Shown here piece after piece: positions 10,637 to 19,924 of a stretch of 64,000 nucleotides of DNA. Made by a program: the position numbers and the translations under genes. Origin of the DNA: Coprinellus micaceus (taxonomy: Eukaryota; Basidiomycota; Agaricomycetes; Agaricales; Psathyrellaceae); NCBI GenBank assembly GCA_951394405.1, contig OX596334.1:1178001-1242000 (forward strand). The letters are read 5' to 3'. The notes below the pieces were generated by a model that saw nothing but the letters and a program-made list of their open reading frames with translations, made no database searches and was not told where the DNA came from. Position 1 is the first letter of the stretch, and each line of letters opens with the position of its first letter.

Positions 10637-12181
10637 ATGGACTCTACCACTACGGCCTCACCCATCATGCTCACGGCTTACACTGTGCAGCAGTGGAAGT
10701 TCACTGTCGAGAACAAGGCCTTCGACCTCAACGCCTACGGCATCCTCACTGGGGAAGAGAAAAAACCTGGGAGCAATGCCGACGACAAGGTCAAGTCCGA
10801 CTATGCCAGTCGCCGCTCCAAGCTCATCGGCTACGTCCGGTCTACTCTCGACCACTCCCAACTCGAGACCATCCTCTCTGGCATCCAAGTCACCGACATC
10901 GCTGCTATCTGGGAGAAGCTCTTGGAAACCTACCAGCCCAAGACTTCTGGCTCTCGTATCAGTGTCCTCCAGGAAATGATGGCACTTCGCATGAGGTCCT
11001 CGGGCTTCGAGAAGGAGACCTACTCCGACTTCGGATCGCGTTGCATGGCACACGCCTCACGTCTCACCGCACTCCTCCCGCAAGGAGCAGAATACCTTGC
11101 AGAGACGACACGGTCCGTCACCATCTCCTCCCAAACGACATCGGACGGAGCAACGACGACGATTCAATCCACCAGTCGGGGAGCAAGTGAACTCCTTACG
11201 CCCTCTGCTTTCGAGGAAGGATACACGGCTGCTCATCTCGCGCGCGATCTTGCGATCAGCATGATCCCCATTGGTCTTGGCAAGGATGACACCATCCTCC
11301 GCAATACGCTCAACCACATCTCCACTGGGGACGACAATCCCCTTGAAGTCCTCGATCACCTTCGCAAGGCCGACTCCCTCGCTCGCAACACTCAGCTTGC
11401 TGAGGGGACGTCCGCCGCTCTTCAGGTAGCTACAGCTTCCCCGAAGAAGAAGGCGAAGTACAGGTGCAAGGTCCACGGTTGGCAGAACACGCACGAGGAC
11501 AAGGACTGCCGCGTCCAGAACTCCCAGAAGGCCAAGATCGCCGAGACGCCTACCACAGCTGCGTCTGCTGAGGAGAACGTCATGATGGCCACTGTTGCCC
11601 ACATCGCAAGTCCCCTTATCCGTCGAGCTCGTAACAACCCCACTAATACTTCCTGGAACCCAGACTCAGGTGCAACCTCACATATGACACCCAATCGCAA
11701 GTGGATCCGTAACATGGTTGCGGTGAAAATTGCTGTGTCTCTCGCCAACAACGAGATCGTCTGGGCTACAGGAAAGGGGGAAGTACGTTTCACGCCTCGT
11801 ATATACGGAAAAGTTGGTCAGACTGTGATATTCAACGATGTACTATATGTTCCCGCACTTCGCAATAACCTATTCTCGATCCTCTCCGTTGTTAAGAAGA
11901 GCAAAATGCGTGTCGTAATTGAAGGAGACTCGCTTGACTTCTTCAAGAATGGCGAGCTACTCCTAACAGCTACCATCGACGGAACTGTTGGCTCTCTCAA
12001 TGGGACAACGCTCGAAAACACGGAGACAGAGGCAGCCTACATCTCCAAGATCGAGAAGGAACTATTACATCAAAGGTTAGGGCACATTGGGAAGGATCGT
12101 CTGGAGACGCTTATGCGCCAAGACTTGGCCACTGGCATCCTGGTGAAGGAGGGCACGGAACTCAACGACACCTGCAAACAC
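10637..12181 (+). pseudogene. copia Gag-Pol polyprotein, N-terminal part (Gag, protease, pre-integrase)
   Basis: The ATG at 10637 sits in a good context (ATCATGG) and begins MDSTTTASP. The Gag region is UBN2-like: helical, with ILSGIQVTDIAAIWEKL followed by a motif-rich segment with paired Cys/His (CKVHGWQNTHEDKDC). The protease motif is NPDSGATSHMT. The GAG-pre-integrase zinc-binding segment includes LLHQRLGHIGKDRLETLM and CKHC. The reading frame is cut after CAC at 12181 by the gypsy LTR and resumes at 19925 in the same frame. Nothing else in this half is damaged. The gypsy LTR supplies a few foreign codons and a stop at about 12271 if it is translated straight through. Confidence 0.88.
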
Positions 12182-12780
12182 TGTTACGACCTCGATGAGG
12201 GAGTTGGACAAGTGTCCGACAATTGGTCGACTCTGGGCAGGTCAATGGTCAATGATGCAATGATTACTTAACTTAGGTATCGAGTACGATGTTGACGATC
12301 GTTGTAGCTGATACTACCAAGAACTATGTTGACGATAGCTCGCTTGGGCTTAGGCGTTGGTCGTTGTCTTATTGGCTTAATTGGCTTGCTCTCTTAGTTG
12401 TCTTTGGGTTTTGGCACAAGGCACTATTCGATAACGGGGAAAAAGTATAACAAGCTAAAGTACATGGGTCTAATCTATAGGGTTTATATACCCATGAATA
12501 CTAGTCGCTAAGAGTCATTCATAACTATGAGTCAATATTACTATGAGTCGATTACAGTCAAAGACAAGTCATACTTAGTCTAGGCAGACTAAGGATGAGT
12601 CGAGTATGAGTCATAAATAAGATGACTCAATAATCGTCATAACAAGTCATCAAAAGTCAACTACTTAACCAAAACACAAATAATAATACAAAAGAGTTTG
12701 GCCAAAAGAAAAGAAATAAGTCCTAGACCGAAAACAAAAATATAGCACATATTATATATCATGTGAAGCAAAGCGTAACA
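12182..12780 (-). repeat. gypsy 3' LTR (left on this strand)
   Basis: 599 bp with 6-bp inverted tips TGTTAC/GTAACA. It is apparently identical to the copy at 19321-19919. It contains many GAGTCAT/ATGACTC-type short repeats and a TATATAAA on the minus strand. Confidence 0.92.
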
Positions 12781-12811
12781 TTACCCCCCTTTCAAACTTT
12801 GAAACACTGAT

Positions 12812-13720
12812 TCAAACCGTAGTAGAGGGGTAGTCGGGTCCCCAATTCCCGTCATCTCCCCAACCCGTCTCGTACTTCCATTCCGTGTCAATCTCGACCT
12901 TCTCCTCCTTCTTCTTGTTGTTGCGGTTTCGGATGCGGTTGGAGCGGCGAAGCTTTTTGGGCTTCTGGGGGCAATCGAAGGGGTAGTGGCCCGCCGCCGT
13001 CTTCTTGCAGTGGATGCAAGTCCACTTGGTGTGGTCGACCTGCCAGTGGCCGGGTTGCTTGCAGGCCGTGCAGGTGGCCACCCTGCGCTTCATCTTATCC
13101 TCCTTCGTAAGAGAATACATCTTGACTTGGCCGTAGACTACGTTGCGGTAGTCGAATTCGCGGAGGTAAAGATGGGCCCGGCGGACGGCAGCGCGGACCT
13201 CGGCAATGTTGGTTTCGATGGTGTTCGTGGCGAATTTCCTCCTGGTTTCGGCCCCCATCAACTTCGTCTCGAGAACATTCAGGAATGACTGGGGGACTTT
13301 CCCCGCAGCCTCGAACGCCGCCACCTTGATCTCCTTCAACTCCTCCTCCCATTTCTCGGCGGCTTCGATCTCCTCCAGAGCGTGGCCCCAATGGGCGTCG
13401 GGGTTGTTGTACTTGGCGGCACCAAACAAGACCCCCGTTGGTCCCGTCTGGTTGATGACATCCTTCACCGTCCTCATCTCCCTAATCTTGGCTTCGGCAA
13501 CGTAAATTTCGGCGGGGGTGAAGGCGGTGCGGAGATCGCAGGTGTTGAGGTCGGCGGGGAAGGCACGCCTTGGGAGCATGATGACATCGTTGGCGACGGC
13601 ATAGCCGTAGTCGGGGACGGTGGCTGGCTTCTGAGGGAGGTTGGGGACGACGGTCCCGATGATGATGTCGTAATTCTGGGGGGCAGTCTCGTAGGTGGTG
13701 GTGGAAGTAGAGTTGAACAT
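12812..13720 (-). CDS. gypsy accessory third ORF with two zinc knuckles
   Basis: A 302-residue ORF between pol and the 3' LTR, same strand as gag-pol and in its own frame. It begins MFNSTSTTTYETAPQNY. The central part is helical and charged (ALEEIEAAEKWEEELKEIK). The C-terminal third has two Cys/His clusters: CTACKQPGHWQVDH, a CCHH variant, and CIHCKKTAAGHYPFDC, C-x2-C-x5-H-x4-C. A basic stretch (KKLRRSNRIRNRNNKKK) and an acidic, Trp-rich tail follow. There is no signal peptide or membrane segment, so it is not envelope-like. Nucleic-acid binding is likely from the knuckles and basic tail. It could be a second nucleocapsid-like or accessory factor, or a captured host gene. It is not needed in the standard gypsy gene set, and I do not recognise the family. 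Confidence 0.75.
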   Translation of the reverse strand: MFNSTSTTTYETAPQNYDIIIGTVVPNLPQKPATVPDYGYAVANDVIMLPRRAFPADLNTCDLRTAFTPAEIYVAEAKIREMRTVKDVINQTGPTGVLFGAAKYNNPDAHWGHALEEIEAAEKWEEELKEIKVAAFEAAGKVPQSFLNVLETKLMGAETRRKFATNTIETNIAEVRAAVRRAHLYLREFDYRNVVYGQVKMYSLTKEDKMKRRVATCTACKQPGHWQVDHTKWTCIHCKKTAAGHYPFDCPQKPKKLRRSNRIRNRNNKKKEEKVEIDTEWKYETGWGDDGNWGPDYPSTTV

Positions 13721-13800
13721 TTTGAGAAAGGATAAGATGTTGTGAAGAGGAACTGGCTTTGGGTGGTGGAGTGGGGTAGACAGGATGAACTGGCTGAAGT

Positions 13801-16800
13801 TTAGAATGACAGACCGTTGTCCTCTTTATACTCGTCCAGGATCTCTTGGCAGTTTCCTAGTTCGTCCTCTCTTAGCCACTTTGACTCATTCTCATCGTAT
13901 CCGAGGTACTTGATGAGAAATTCTTTTTCTCCATTGCGTTTGACTCGGTGATTGATGATTCCTTCCACTTCGTACTCTTCTTCTCCATTGATAACGTCAG
14001 GTGGTGGCTGCGGATATGATGGGCCGTGGGTATCGGTGGTCTTGAAAGGTGATAGAAGCGAGATATGGAAGACGTTGTGAATCTTCCATTGACTAGGAAG
14101 TTCTAGGCGGTATGCCCTAGACCCTATGATCTCTATCACTTTGAATGGTCCCAAACGTTTGGGTTGCATCTTCTTTGATCGGTAATGAAGCTTCAAGTTC
14201 TTTGCTTCAAGCCATACTTCGTCGTTGACTTTGAAGGGCTTCCATGTTCTGGATGTTCGTTCTATCATGCGACTTCGTGCGAGTTCATGAGCGGATAAGG
14301 CTTCATTTCTTGACTTCTGAAGGTCTTTGAATCGTTCTTCGTTCGCAGGGAAGTTGGTTTTATCGAATGCTTCGGGTAGGGCACGAGGTTGTGTGCCCAT
14401 GATCAACTCAAATGGGGTGTGTGTTCTATCCGCATGTCTTCTAGAGTTGTGAACGAACTGCAGTATTGGTAAAGCTTGACTCCAAGTCGACGGGTTCGCA
14501 GAACAATAGATAGAAAGATATGCTTCTATCTCTTGGTTGACTCGTTCGGTACCTCCATCGGTTTGCGGATGAAAGGCGGTTGATAACGAAGAGTCTATTT
14601 TTAGCTTTTCTAGAAGGTCTCGGAAGGTTTTGGCGGCGAATTGAGGGCCTCGATCGGAAATAAGTTTATCCGGTAGGCCGTAATCGGTAAAGACACGGCG
14701 GATAAATGCGTCAGCTGTCTGTTTTGCTGTAATAGTCTTGTTGCAGGGTTCTAAAATTACCCCCTTTGTAAGCCCATGGTCTACCACGACCATGATTGAG
14801 TCATATCCCTTTGATGTCGGTAGATCGGTGATAAAATCTATTGATAGCTGAGTGAATGGGCGATTTGACTCGGGACCAACGATGGGAAGTAGCGTTGGTT
14901 TCACTGGTTGTCGGTTGATTTTGAACTGTTGGCATTCGGCGCATCCTTTGACGTACGCTTTAACGAATTTCCTCATTCCTGGCCACCAGTAATGTTCTCT
15001 AACGGCGTTGAATGTTCCTAATTCTCCAGGGTGTCCAACCGTTGCTGCGTCGTGATGTAGTTTTACTATTTTTCTTCTTAGTTCAATATCTTCAGGGACA
15101 TACGCTTTTCCTTTACGAAATAGCATATGTCTGTCGTCTTTGGTTTCAATGGTCCAGTCTTCTAAGTCATTCTGGAGGTCAGTGGGTCCTTCCTCCAAAA
15201 TGAGTCTCAGAGCGTCCGTTGCTTCTTGTTCCATTTTGTCGGAGTTGAGAATTTGTTCTTGAAGAGCGGTGTCAATCAAATTCACAAATAGGTTTTCTGG
15301 AAGCATGGTAACTTCCTTTGGGTCTTCATCGTCTTGACATAGATCCGGTCTTCTCGATAGAGCGTCTGATTGGAACATCTTAGTCCCAGCTTGATGTTTC
15401 AATTCAAAATCGTATTTTGACAACGTGAGACATGCCCTTGCTTGTCTAGGGCTGAGTCGTTGTGGGTTTCTCCAGTAGGTAAGATTCTGATGGTCGGAAT
15501 ATACCGTGGTTGTGAAAGGAGAACCTTGAATGAATGGTCGCCATTCTTCTAGTGCTCGAATTATGGCAAGTAGTTCCCTATCGTATATTTCGTAATTTCT
15601 TTGAGCGCTATCGAATGTTTTGGACATAAAACATATCGGATGTCTTGCTCCGTTTTCGTCTAATTGAGTCAGGACGGCTCCTGAGGCGTGTTTGGATGCG
15701 TCTGCTTCGATTTGATAAGGTTTGTCCGGATCTGGGAGATGTAGGACAGGGTATGATGTGAATTTCTCCTTGAGGGTGTTAAAGGCTATGTTGCATTCGT
15801 CAGACCAAACGAATGGAACATCCTTTCCTTGTAGAGCGTGTAGCGGTACTGCTATTTTTGAGTAGTTTTTGATGAACCTTCGATAGAAGTTTCCAAAGCC
15901 TAAGAATGATCGGAGTTCTTTCAGTTTGGTGGGAACTGGCCATTCGGTTAGTCCTTTGATCTTGTCTGGATCCATGCGGATTTTCCCATGTCCAATGATA
16001 AATCCAAGAAAATCCACTTCTTCTACTTCGAAAGCGCATTTGTCGATATTGGCTGGTAGTCCTGCTTTCCTGAGTTTAGCCAAAGTGCGTTTGGCTTCTT
16101 TTCGGCATTGTTCCTTAGTTTCTCCTGCTCCTAATACATCATCCATGTATACTTCCACCCATGGTGCTTCTTCTAGTTCTTCATGTGCGTGAACAATGTC
16201 CCTGACATTGTTGGTTCTTGTTAATTCCATTTTTGGTGGTTCTTCGATTTCGTCGTGTTCGTGAATGACGTCATCCATGAGTCGTTGGAAGGTGGGTGGT
16301 GAGTTCTTTAGACCAAAGAACATGACTGTGGGTTCGAACAGTCCGCCTTGAGTCATAAAAGCTGCCTTCCATTCGTCTCCTTTTTTGATTCGGACGTTGT
16401 TGTATCCCCATTTCAAGTCGATCTTGAAAAAGTATTTCGCCTTCTGGAATCTTTTTAAAAGATCATCTATTCTGGGAATGGGGTAGGCGTCTGATATCGT
16501 GTGTTCGTTTAGGTATCGATAGTCCTGACAAAGTCGAAGTTTTCCATTCTTCTTTTTCACAAAAAATACTGGTGATCCCATTGGGGATCGCGATGGTCGA
16601 ATGCGTCCTAATTTTAGGTTTTCTTTAAGGAAGTCTTTAACCTCCTTTTCTTGATCTGGCGAGAGTATGTATGGTTTCATTCTTCTTGGGTCGAAGGTGT
16701 TTTTAACGTTGATCGCATGATCATATTTCGTGCTGGCTGGGAATTTATCGGCGTTTTTCTTGCTAAACACGTCGAAAAATTCATGGTACGCTTCCGGTAA

Positions 16801-17580
16801 TTTGGCCTTGATTTCTGCTTCGGTTTTCTCTTCGATTTCATCATCGAAGTCGTCAAACTCATCAAATTCATCGGGAAGTTCGGAGTATTTGGGGAGGATG
16901 AGTTTGCGCGATAGTGTGGTTCTTGCGATATGAACGTGGGTGTATTCTTCTTCTACGTCTTCATCGTAGAAGTAGACTTCGATTTCTATTTCAGTATCGG
17001 TGTCAACAATGTTGATGTTAGTGTCGATTTCGGTTTCTGGAATTTCGATTGGAATGGCGTTGATCTCGGTATCTCGCCAAGTAAGAGTTCCAAGTTTCCA
17101 ATCGATCATGGGGTTTTCATCTTGAAGCCATGGAAAGCCTAAAATTAGTGTCTGTTTTCCCAAGCCACAAATTAAAAGCTGGTGTTTCTTCGTTTTCTTG
17201 CCAATCGTGAGAGGTAGTCGTACATAATGGGTAATCGTTCCATATTTGTTGGGTGTTCCATCCACGTTCTTCGCTTCGAGGGGATATCGAAGCTTCGTGA
17301 TGGGCAATTGATTTCTTTGGGCAAATTTTTCATCGATAAATTTTCCTCCTGCTCCGCAGTCAATAAAACCTTGAGTCGTGATGGTTCTGTCGTCGTGAAT
17401 AATCGTGATGGGAATGTGCATGCTTTGGTTTCTTATTTCGGCTATCAGCATGGATCGGATGCACAGCGATGGAGAGATAGTCGAGTTTTCCTCCTTCACT
17501 GAAAATCCTCCATCTTTCCAATGGAAAGTTCTTGGAATTTGGCGAAGATTTCCCTTTCTTCTTCTCCCGTATACTGGCAT
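13801..17580 (-). CDS. gypsy Pol polyprotein with C-terminal chromodomain
   Basis: 1,259 residues. Order of domains: aspartic protease (FIDCGAGGKFIDEKF, about residues 73-87); reverse transcriptase with FKIDLKWGYNNVRI and the active-site VYMDDVLGAG; RNase H with EADASKHASGAVL and IYDRELLAI; integrase zinc finger HHDAATVGHPGE...CAECQQFK; catalytic integrase core with SIDFITDLPTS, SDRGPQFAAKTF and GGTERVNQEIEAYL; chromodomain near the end (YEVEGIINHRV...EFLIKYLGYDENESKW). The chromodomain places it among chromoviruses, where it guides integration to particular chromatin. The ATG at 17580 lies inside gag. The frame is -1 relative to gag with an 85-bp overlap, and I see no classical slippery heptamer there. 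Frameshifting or re-initiation at this ATG are both possible. Confidence 0.95.
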   Translation of the reverse strand: MPVYGRRRKGNLRQIPRTFHWKDGGFSVKEENSTISPSLCIRSMLIAEIRNQSMHIPITIIHDDRTITTQGFIDCGAGGKFIDEKFAQRNQLPITKLRYPLEAKNVDGTPNKYGTITHYVRLPLTIGKKTKKHQLLICGLGKQTLILGFPWLQDENPMIDWKLGTLTWRDTEINAIPIEIPETEIDTNINIVDTDTEIEIEVYFYDEDVEEEYTHVHIARTTLSRKLILPKYSELPDEFDEFDDFDDEIEEKTEAEIKAKLPEAYHEFFDVFSKKNADKFPASTKYDHAINVKNTFDPRRMKPYILSPDQEKEVKDFLKENLKLGRIRPSRSPMGSPVFFVKKKNGKLRLCQDYRYLNEHTISDAYPIPRIDDLLKRFQKAKYFFKIDLKWGYNNVRIKKGDEWKAAFMTQGGLFEPTVMFFGLKNSPPTFQRLMDDVIHEHDEIEEPPKMELTRTNNVRDIVHAHEELEEAPWVEVYMDDVLGAGETKEQCRKEAKRTLAKLRKAGLPANIDKCAFEVEEVDFLGFIIGHGKIRMDPDKIKGLTEWPVPTKLKELRSFLGFGNFYRRFIKNYSKIAVPLHALQGKDVPFVWSDECNIAFNTLKEKFTSYPVLHLPDPDKPYQIEADASKHASGAVLTQLDENGARHPICFMSKTFDSAQRNYEIYDRELLAIIRALEEWRPFIQGSPFTTTVYSDHQNLTYWRNPQRLSPRQARACLTLSKYDFELKHQAGTKMFQSDALSRRPDLCQDDEDPKEVTMLPENLFVNLIDTALQEQILNSDKMEQEATDALRLILEEGPTDLQNDLEDWTIETKDDRHMLFRKGKAYVPEDIELRRKIVKLHHDAATVGHPGELGTFNAVREHYWWPGMRKFVKAYVKGCAECQQFKINRQPVKPTLLPIVGPESNRPFTQLSIDFITDLPTSKGYDSIMVVVDHGLTKGVILEPCNKTITAKQTADAFIRRVFTDYGLPDKLISDRGPQFAAKTFRDLLEKLKIDSSLSTAFHPQTDGGTERVNQEIEAYLSIYCSANPSTWSQALPILQFVHNSRRHADRTHTPFELIMGTQPRALPEAFDKTNFPANEERFKDLQKSRNEALSAHELARSRMIERTSRTWKPFKVNDEVWLEAKNLKLHYRSKKMQPKRLGPFKVIEIIGSRAYRLELPSQWKIHNVFHISLLSPFKTTDTHGPSYPQPPPDVINGEEEYEVEGIINHRVKRNGEKEFLIKYLGYDENESKWLREDELGNCQEILDEYKEDNGLSF

Positions 17581-18503
17581 AGAAGGGAGTGAATGTTGAC
17601 TGCTGCTTCTTGGATAGGAACTTTCTTAGTGGAAAGTGTGGAAACTTGTCGGTTGTTTTGGTCATTTGGGGGTGGTCGTTGTCTCGGTACGTAGTTTCCT
17701 GATTGAGATCCGTACCGTGGTGGATATCCCTGATTTCTCCTTGGGGAACGGCAGTCCCTGGCGAAGTGACCTTCCTTTCGGCAGTTGAAGCATGCTTTTT
17801 TGTTTAGGAGTTCTCTTCTTTCTTCGGTGGTAATCGCGTCGACATCCATGGCATTTGGATCTCTGGTAATTTGTCTTCCAGGGTTTGGTCTGAATCCTTG
17901 CGATGCGAATGGTCTTGACAGCCCCATTCGTTGTTCCTTCTCCCTCCTCCACTTTCCATCAGAAAGGATGGCCTTCTCCACCCAATCTTCGAAAGTTTCG
18001 GGTTCATCTAAATAAGACTTCATTTTGTCAACTATTGCCGGTTTGAGCACGCCTTTTAGGTAGTCTAGTGCGACTCGGTCGTTGTTGACAAGGGAGAAGT
18101 TTGCTGCGGCAGCAATTTGTCTCCAATTGGTAATGAAAGTTTGTGCGCTTTCTTTGTCTTGCTTCTTGTTCTTCAAGTAGTATAGGGCATCATCCTGTAC
18201 GTACTTTTTCCTGAAGTTCTTCTCGAATTTGTCCCAAAAGTCTTTGTATTTGTCGGTTTTGTATTCCTCTGAATCCATGTATAGTTTCCTCCATACTTCG
18301 GCTTCTCCATCAGTGAGTTTGGATAGTACGAAGATGACTTTCTTCCTATCTTTGTCTTTGTATTGCTCTTCGTAGTAATCGAAGAAAAGAGAAAGAGAGT
18401 CTTTGAATGTAAGAAAATCATTTCGGTCTCCATTGTAATTCTTGACATTCACTTTGGCTTCGGAGTTAGTGCTGGTGACATTGATAGAAGTGGAGTCAAC
18501 CAT
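17496..18503 (-). CDS. gypsy Gag with zinc knuckle
   Basis: 335 residues from ATG at 18503. The capsid-like part includes FLTFKDSLSLFFDYYEEQY, FVLSKLTDGEAEVWRKLY and SAQTFITNWRQIAAAANF, as in retrotransposon Gag (Retrotrans_gag). A single CCHC knuckle, CFNCRKEGHFARDC, lies near residue 237, followed by a Pro/Arg-rich tail. It overlaps the start of pol by 85 bp. The same frame is open far upstream of this ATG (next entry), so the true N-terminus may be longer. Confidence 0.9.
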   Translation of the reverse strand: MVDSTSINVTSTNSEAKVNVKNYNGDRNDFLTFKDSLSLFFDYYEEQYKDKDRKKVIFVLSKLTDGEAEVWRKLYMDSEEYKTDKYKDFWDKFEKNFRKKYVQDDALYYLKNKKQDKESAQTFITNWRQIAAAANFSLVNNDRVALDYLKGVLKPAIVDKMKSYLDEPETFEDWVEKAILSDGKWRREKEQRMGLSRPFASQGFRPNPGRQITRDPNAMDVDAITTEERRELLNKKACFNCRKEGHFARDCRSPRRNQGYPPRYGSQSGNYVPRQRPPPNDQNNRQVSTLSTKKVPIQEAAVNIHSLLCQYTGEEEREIFAKFQELSIGKMEDFQ

Positions 18504-19317
18504 GTCGATGTCTTCGTCTACGAGTTCGACTTTAGGTGGGGATTCGGTTTCTTTTACTTCTTTGATAGATTCTTGTCTTTGAATCTGTTGTGGTGGTTCG
18601 AATGACTTCCTTGATCCTCCTGGTGTATTAGTTCTGGATCCTTTCTTGGAAGTTGGGCGGCTGTAAGGCTTGGTTGCTCTTCCTTTTCCTTTGGAAGATG
18701 CTTGTTCTTCTAGAAGCTTTCTGGCGAGTTCTGCTTCGAATTCTCGTTTGGCTTTAAGTTCTTTCTCTGCTTGTTCTCGATCTTCTTCGAGTTTCTGTGC
18801 TGCTTCTTCGGCTAATTTGGCGTCTTCTAGATCCTTTTCGATCTGTTCTTCGGCTTCTTTAAGCTTTTCAACCTTTTGCTTTTGGTTGTATTCCCTAGTG
18901 GCGTTGATCCTTGCTTCTTCTTCAATTACTCTGTATCTGTCACGAGTTGCCTTATGTTGCTTCTCGTATGCTTCTCGTTTCTCCTTGGATTTCTTAACAA
19001 GTTCCTCGTTGTGTTCGTCTTTATCGGTTACTGGTCTGGATCCTGCTTCTATTAGTTGATTCTCGAGCGGGTTATCGAGTCTGTGTGGACAAGGTTGATA
19101 ATAACACCGGTACCAGGTCGGTACTCCCGGTTGAGATGAATCGTCAAGTGAAGTGTCAACTTTACTGATGTAGTCGAATGCGTGGACGTGGTCGATGCAG
19201 GAGAGTTCTTGATTAGACGAAGTTGTTGAAGAAGTTTTTGGAGAACCTGAGGCAGACGTGTTGGGCGAGCCGTTGTTGCGCTCGTTGATGAGGGCAACGT
19301 AATTGTGGAGCTTGTTA
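18504..19317 (-). other. Open frame upstream of and continuous with gypsy gag, without an ATG
   Basis: From just inside the 5' LTR edge to the gag ATG, about 271 codons stay open in the gag frame. They contain no ATG, and the frame closes only at the TAA in the LTR tip. The encoded sequence is not random. After a Ser/Thr-rich start it has a long Glu/Lys/Ala-rich coiled coil (AEEAAQKLEEDREQAEKELK) and a basic KGKGRATKPYSRP segment. This suggests a natural N-terminal extension of Gag begun at a non-ATG codon or by splicing. Alternatively it is a once-coding region whose ATG was lost. Confidence 0.55.
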
Positions 19318-19629
19318 TTCTGTTACGACCTCGATGAGGGAGTTGGACAAGTGTCCGACAATTGGTCGACTCTGGGCAGGTCAATGGTCAATGATGCAAT
19401 GATTACTTAACTTAGGTATCGAGTACGATGTTGACGATCGTTGTAGCTGATACTACCAAGAACTATGTTGACGATAGCTCGCTTGGGCTTAGGCGTTGGT
19501 CGTTGTCTTATTGGCTTAATTGGCTTGCTCTCTTAGTTGTCTTTGGGTTTTGGCACAAGGCACTATTCGATAACGGGGAAAAAGTATAACAAGCTAAAGT
19601 ACATGGGTCTAATCTATAGGGTTTATATA
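19309..19629 (-). promoter_or_regulatory. gypsy TATA box, predicted RNA start and self-complementary PBS
   Basis: On the minus strand, TATATAAA spans 19629-19622. Thirty-four bases downstream, at 19595, begins AGCTTGTTAT (19595-19586). The PBS, two bases past the LTR edge at 19318-19309, reads ATAACAAGCT, the exact complement of those 10 bases. This is the arrangement of Tf1-type self-priming, where the first bases of the transcript pair with the PBS. The transcription start is predicted from the TATA spacing, not observed. Confidence 0.6.
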
Positions 19630-19919
19630 CCCATGAATACTAGTCGCTAAGAGTCATTCATAACTATGAGTCAATATTACTATGAGTCGATTACAGTCAA
19701 AGACAAGTCATACTTAGTCTAGGCAGACTAAGGATGAGTCGAGTATGAGTCATAAATAAGATGACTCAATAATCGTCATAACAAGTCATCAAAAGTCAAC
19801 TACTTAACCAAAACACAAATAATAATACAAAAGAGTTTGGCCAAAAGAAAAGAAATAAGTCCTAGACCGAAAACAAAAATATAGCACATATTATATATCA
19901 TGTGAAGCAAAGCGTAACA
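19321..19919 (-). repeat. gypsy 5' LTR (right on this strand)
   Basis: 599 bp, apparently identical to 12182-12780. With the predicted RNA start at 19595, the R plus U5 part is about 275 bp. Confidence 0.92.
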
Positions 19920-19924
19920 AACAC

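Larger units (their letters stand above)
12182..19919 (-). mobile_element. Ty3/gypsy chromovirus retrotransposon with a third ORF
   Basis: 7,738 bp, antisense to the copia element it sits in. The 599-bp LTRs (TGTTAC...GTAACA) appear identical, and the target duplication AACAC is at 12177-12181 and 19920-19924. Reading on the minus strand, the order is LTR, PBS, a long upstream open frame, gag, pol with a C-terminal chromodomain, a third zinc-knuckle ORF, a polypurine tract (GAAAGGGGGGTAA next to the LTR at 12781) and LTR. Gag and Pol are uninterrupted. With identical LTRs this is the youngest of the nested insertions and could be active. Confidence 0.93.

Noticed and set aside
12812..13720. 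Envelope-like gene in the gypsy element
   Set aside because: There is no signal peptide, transmembrane segment or glycosylation-rich ectodomain; the protein has zinc knuckles and a basic tail instead.
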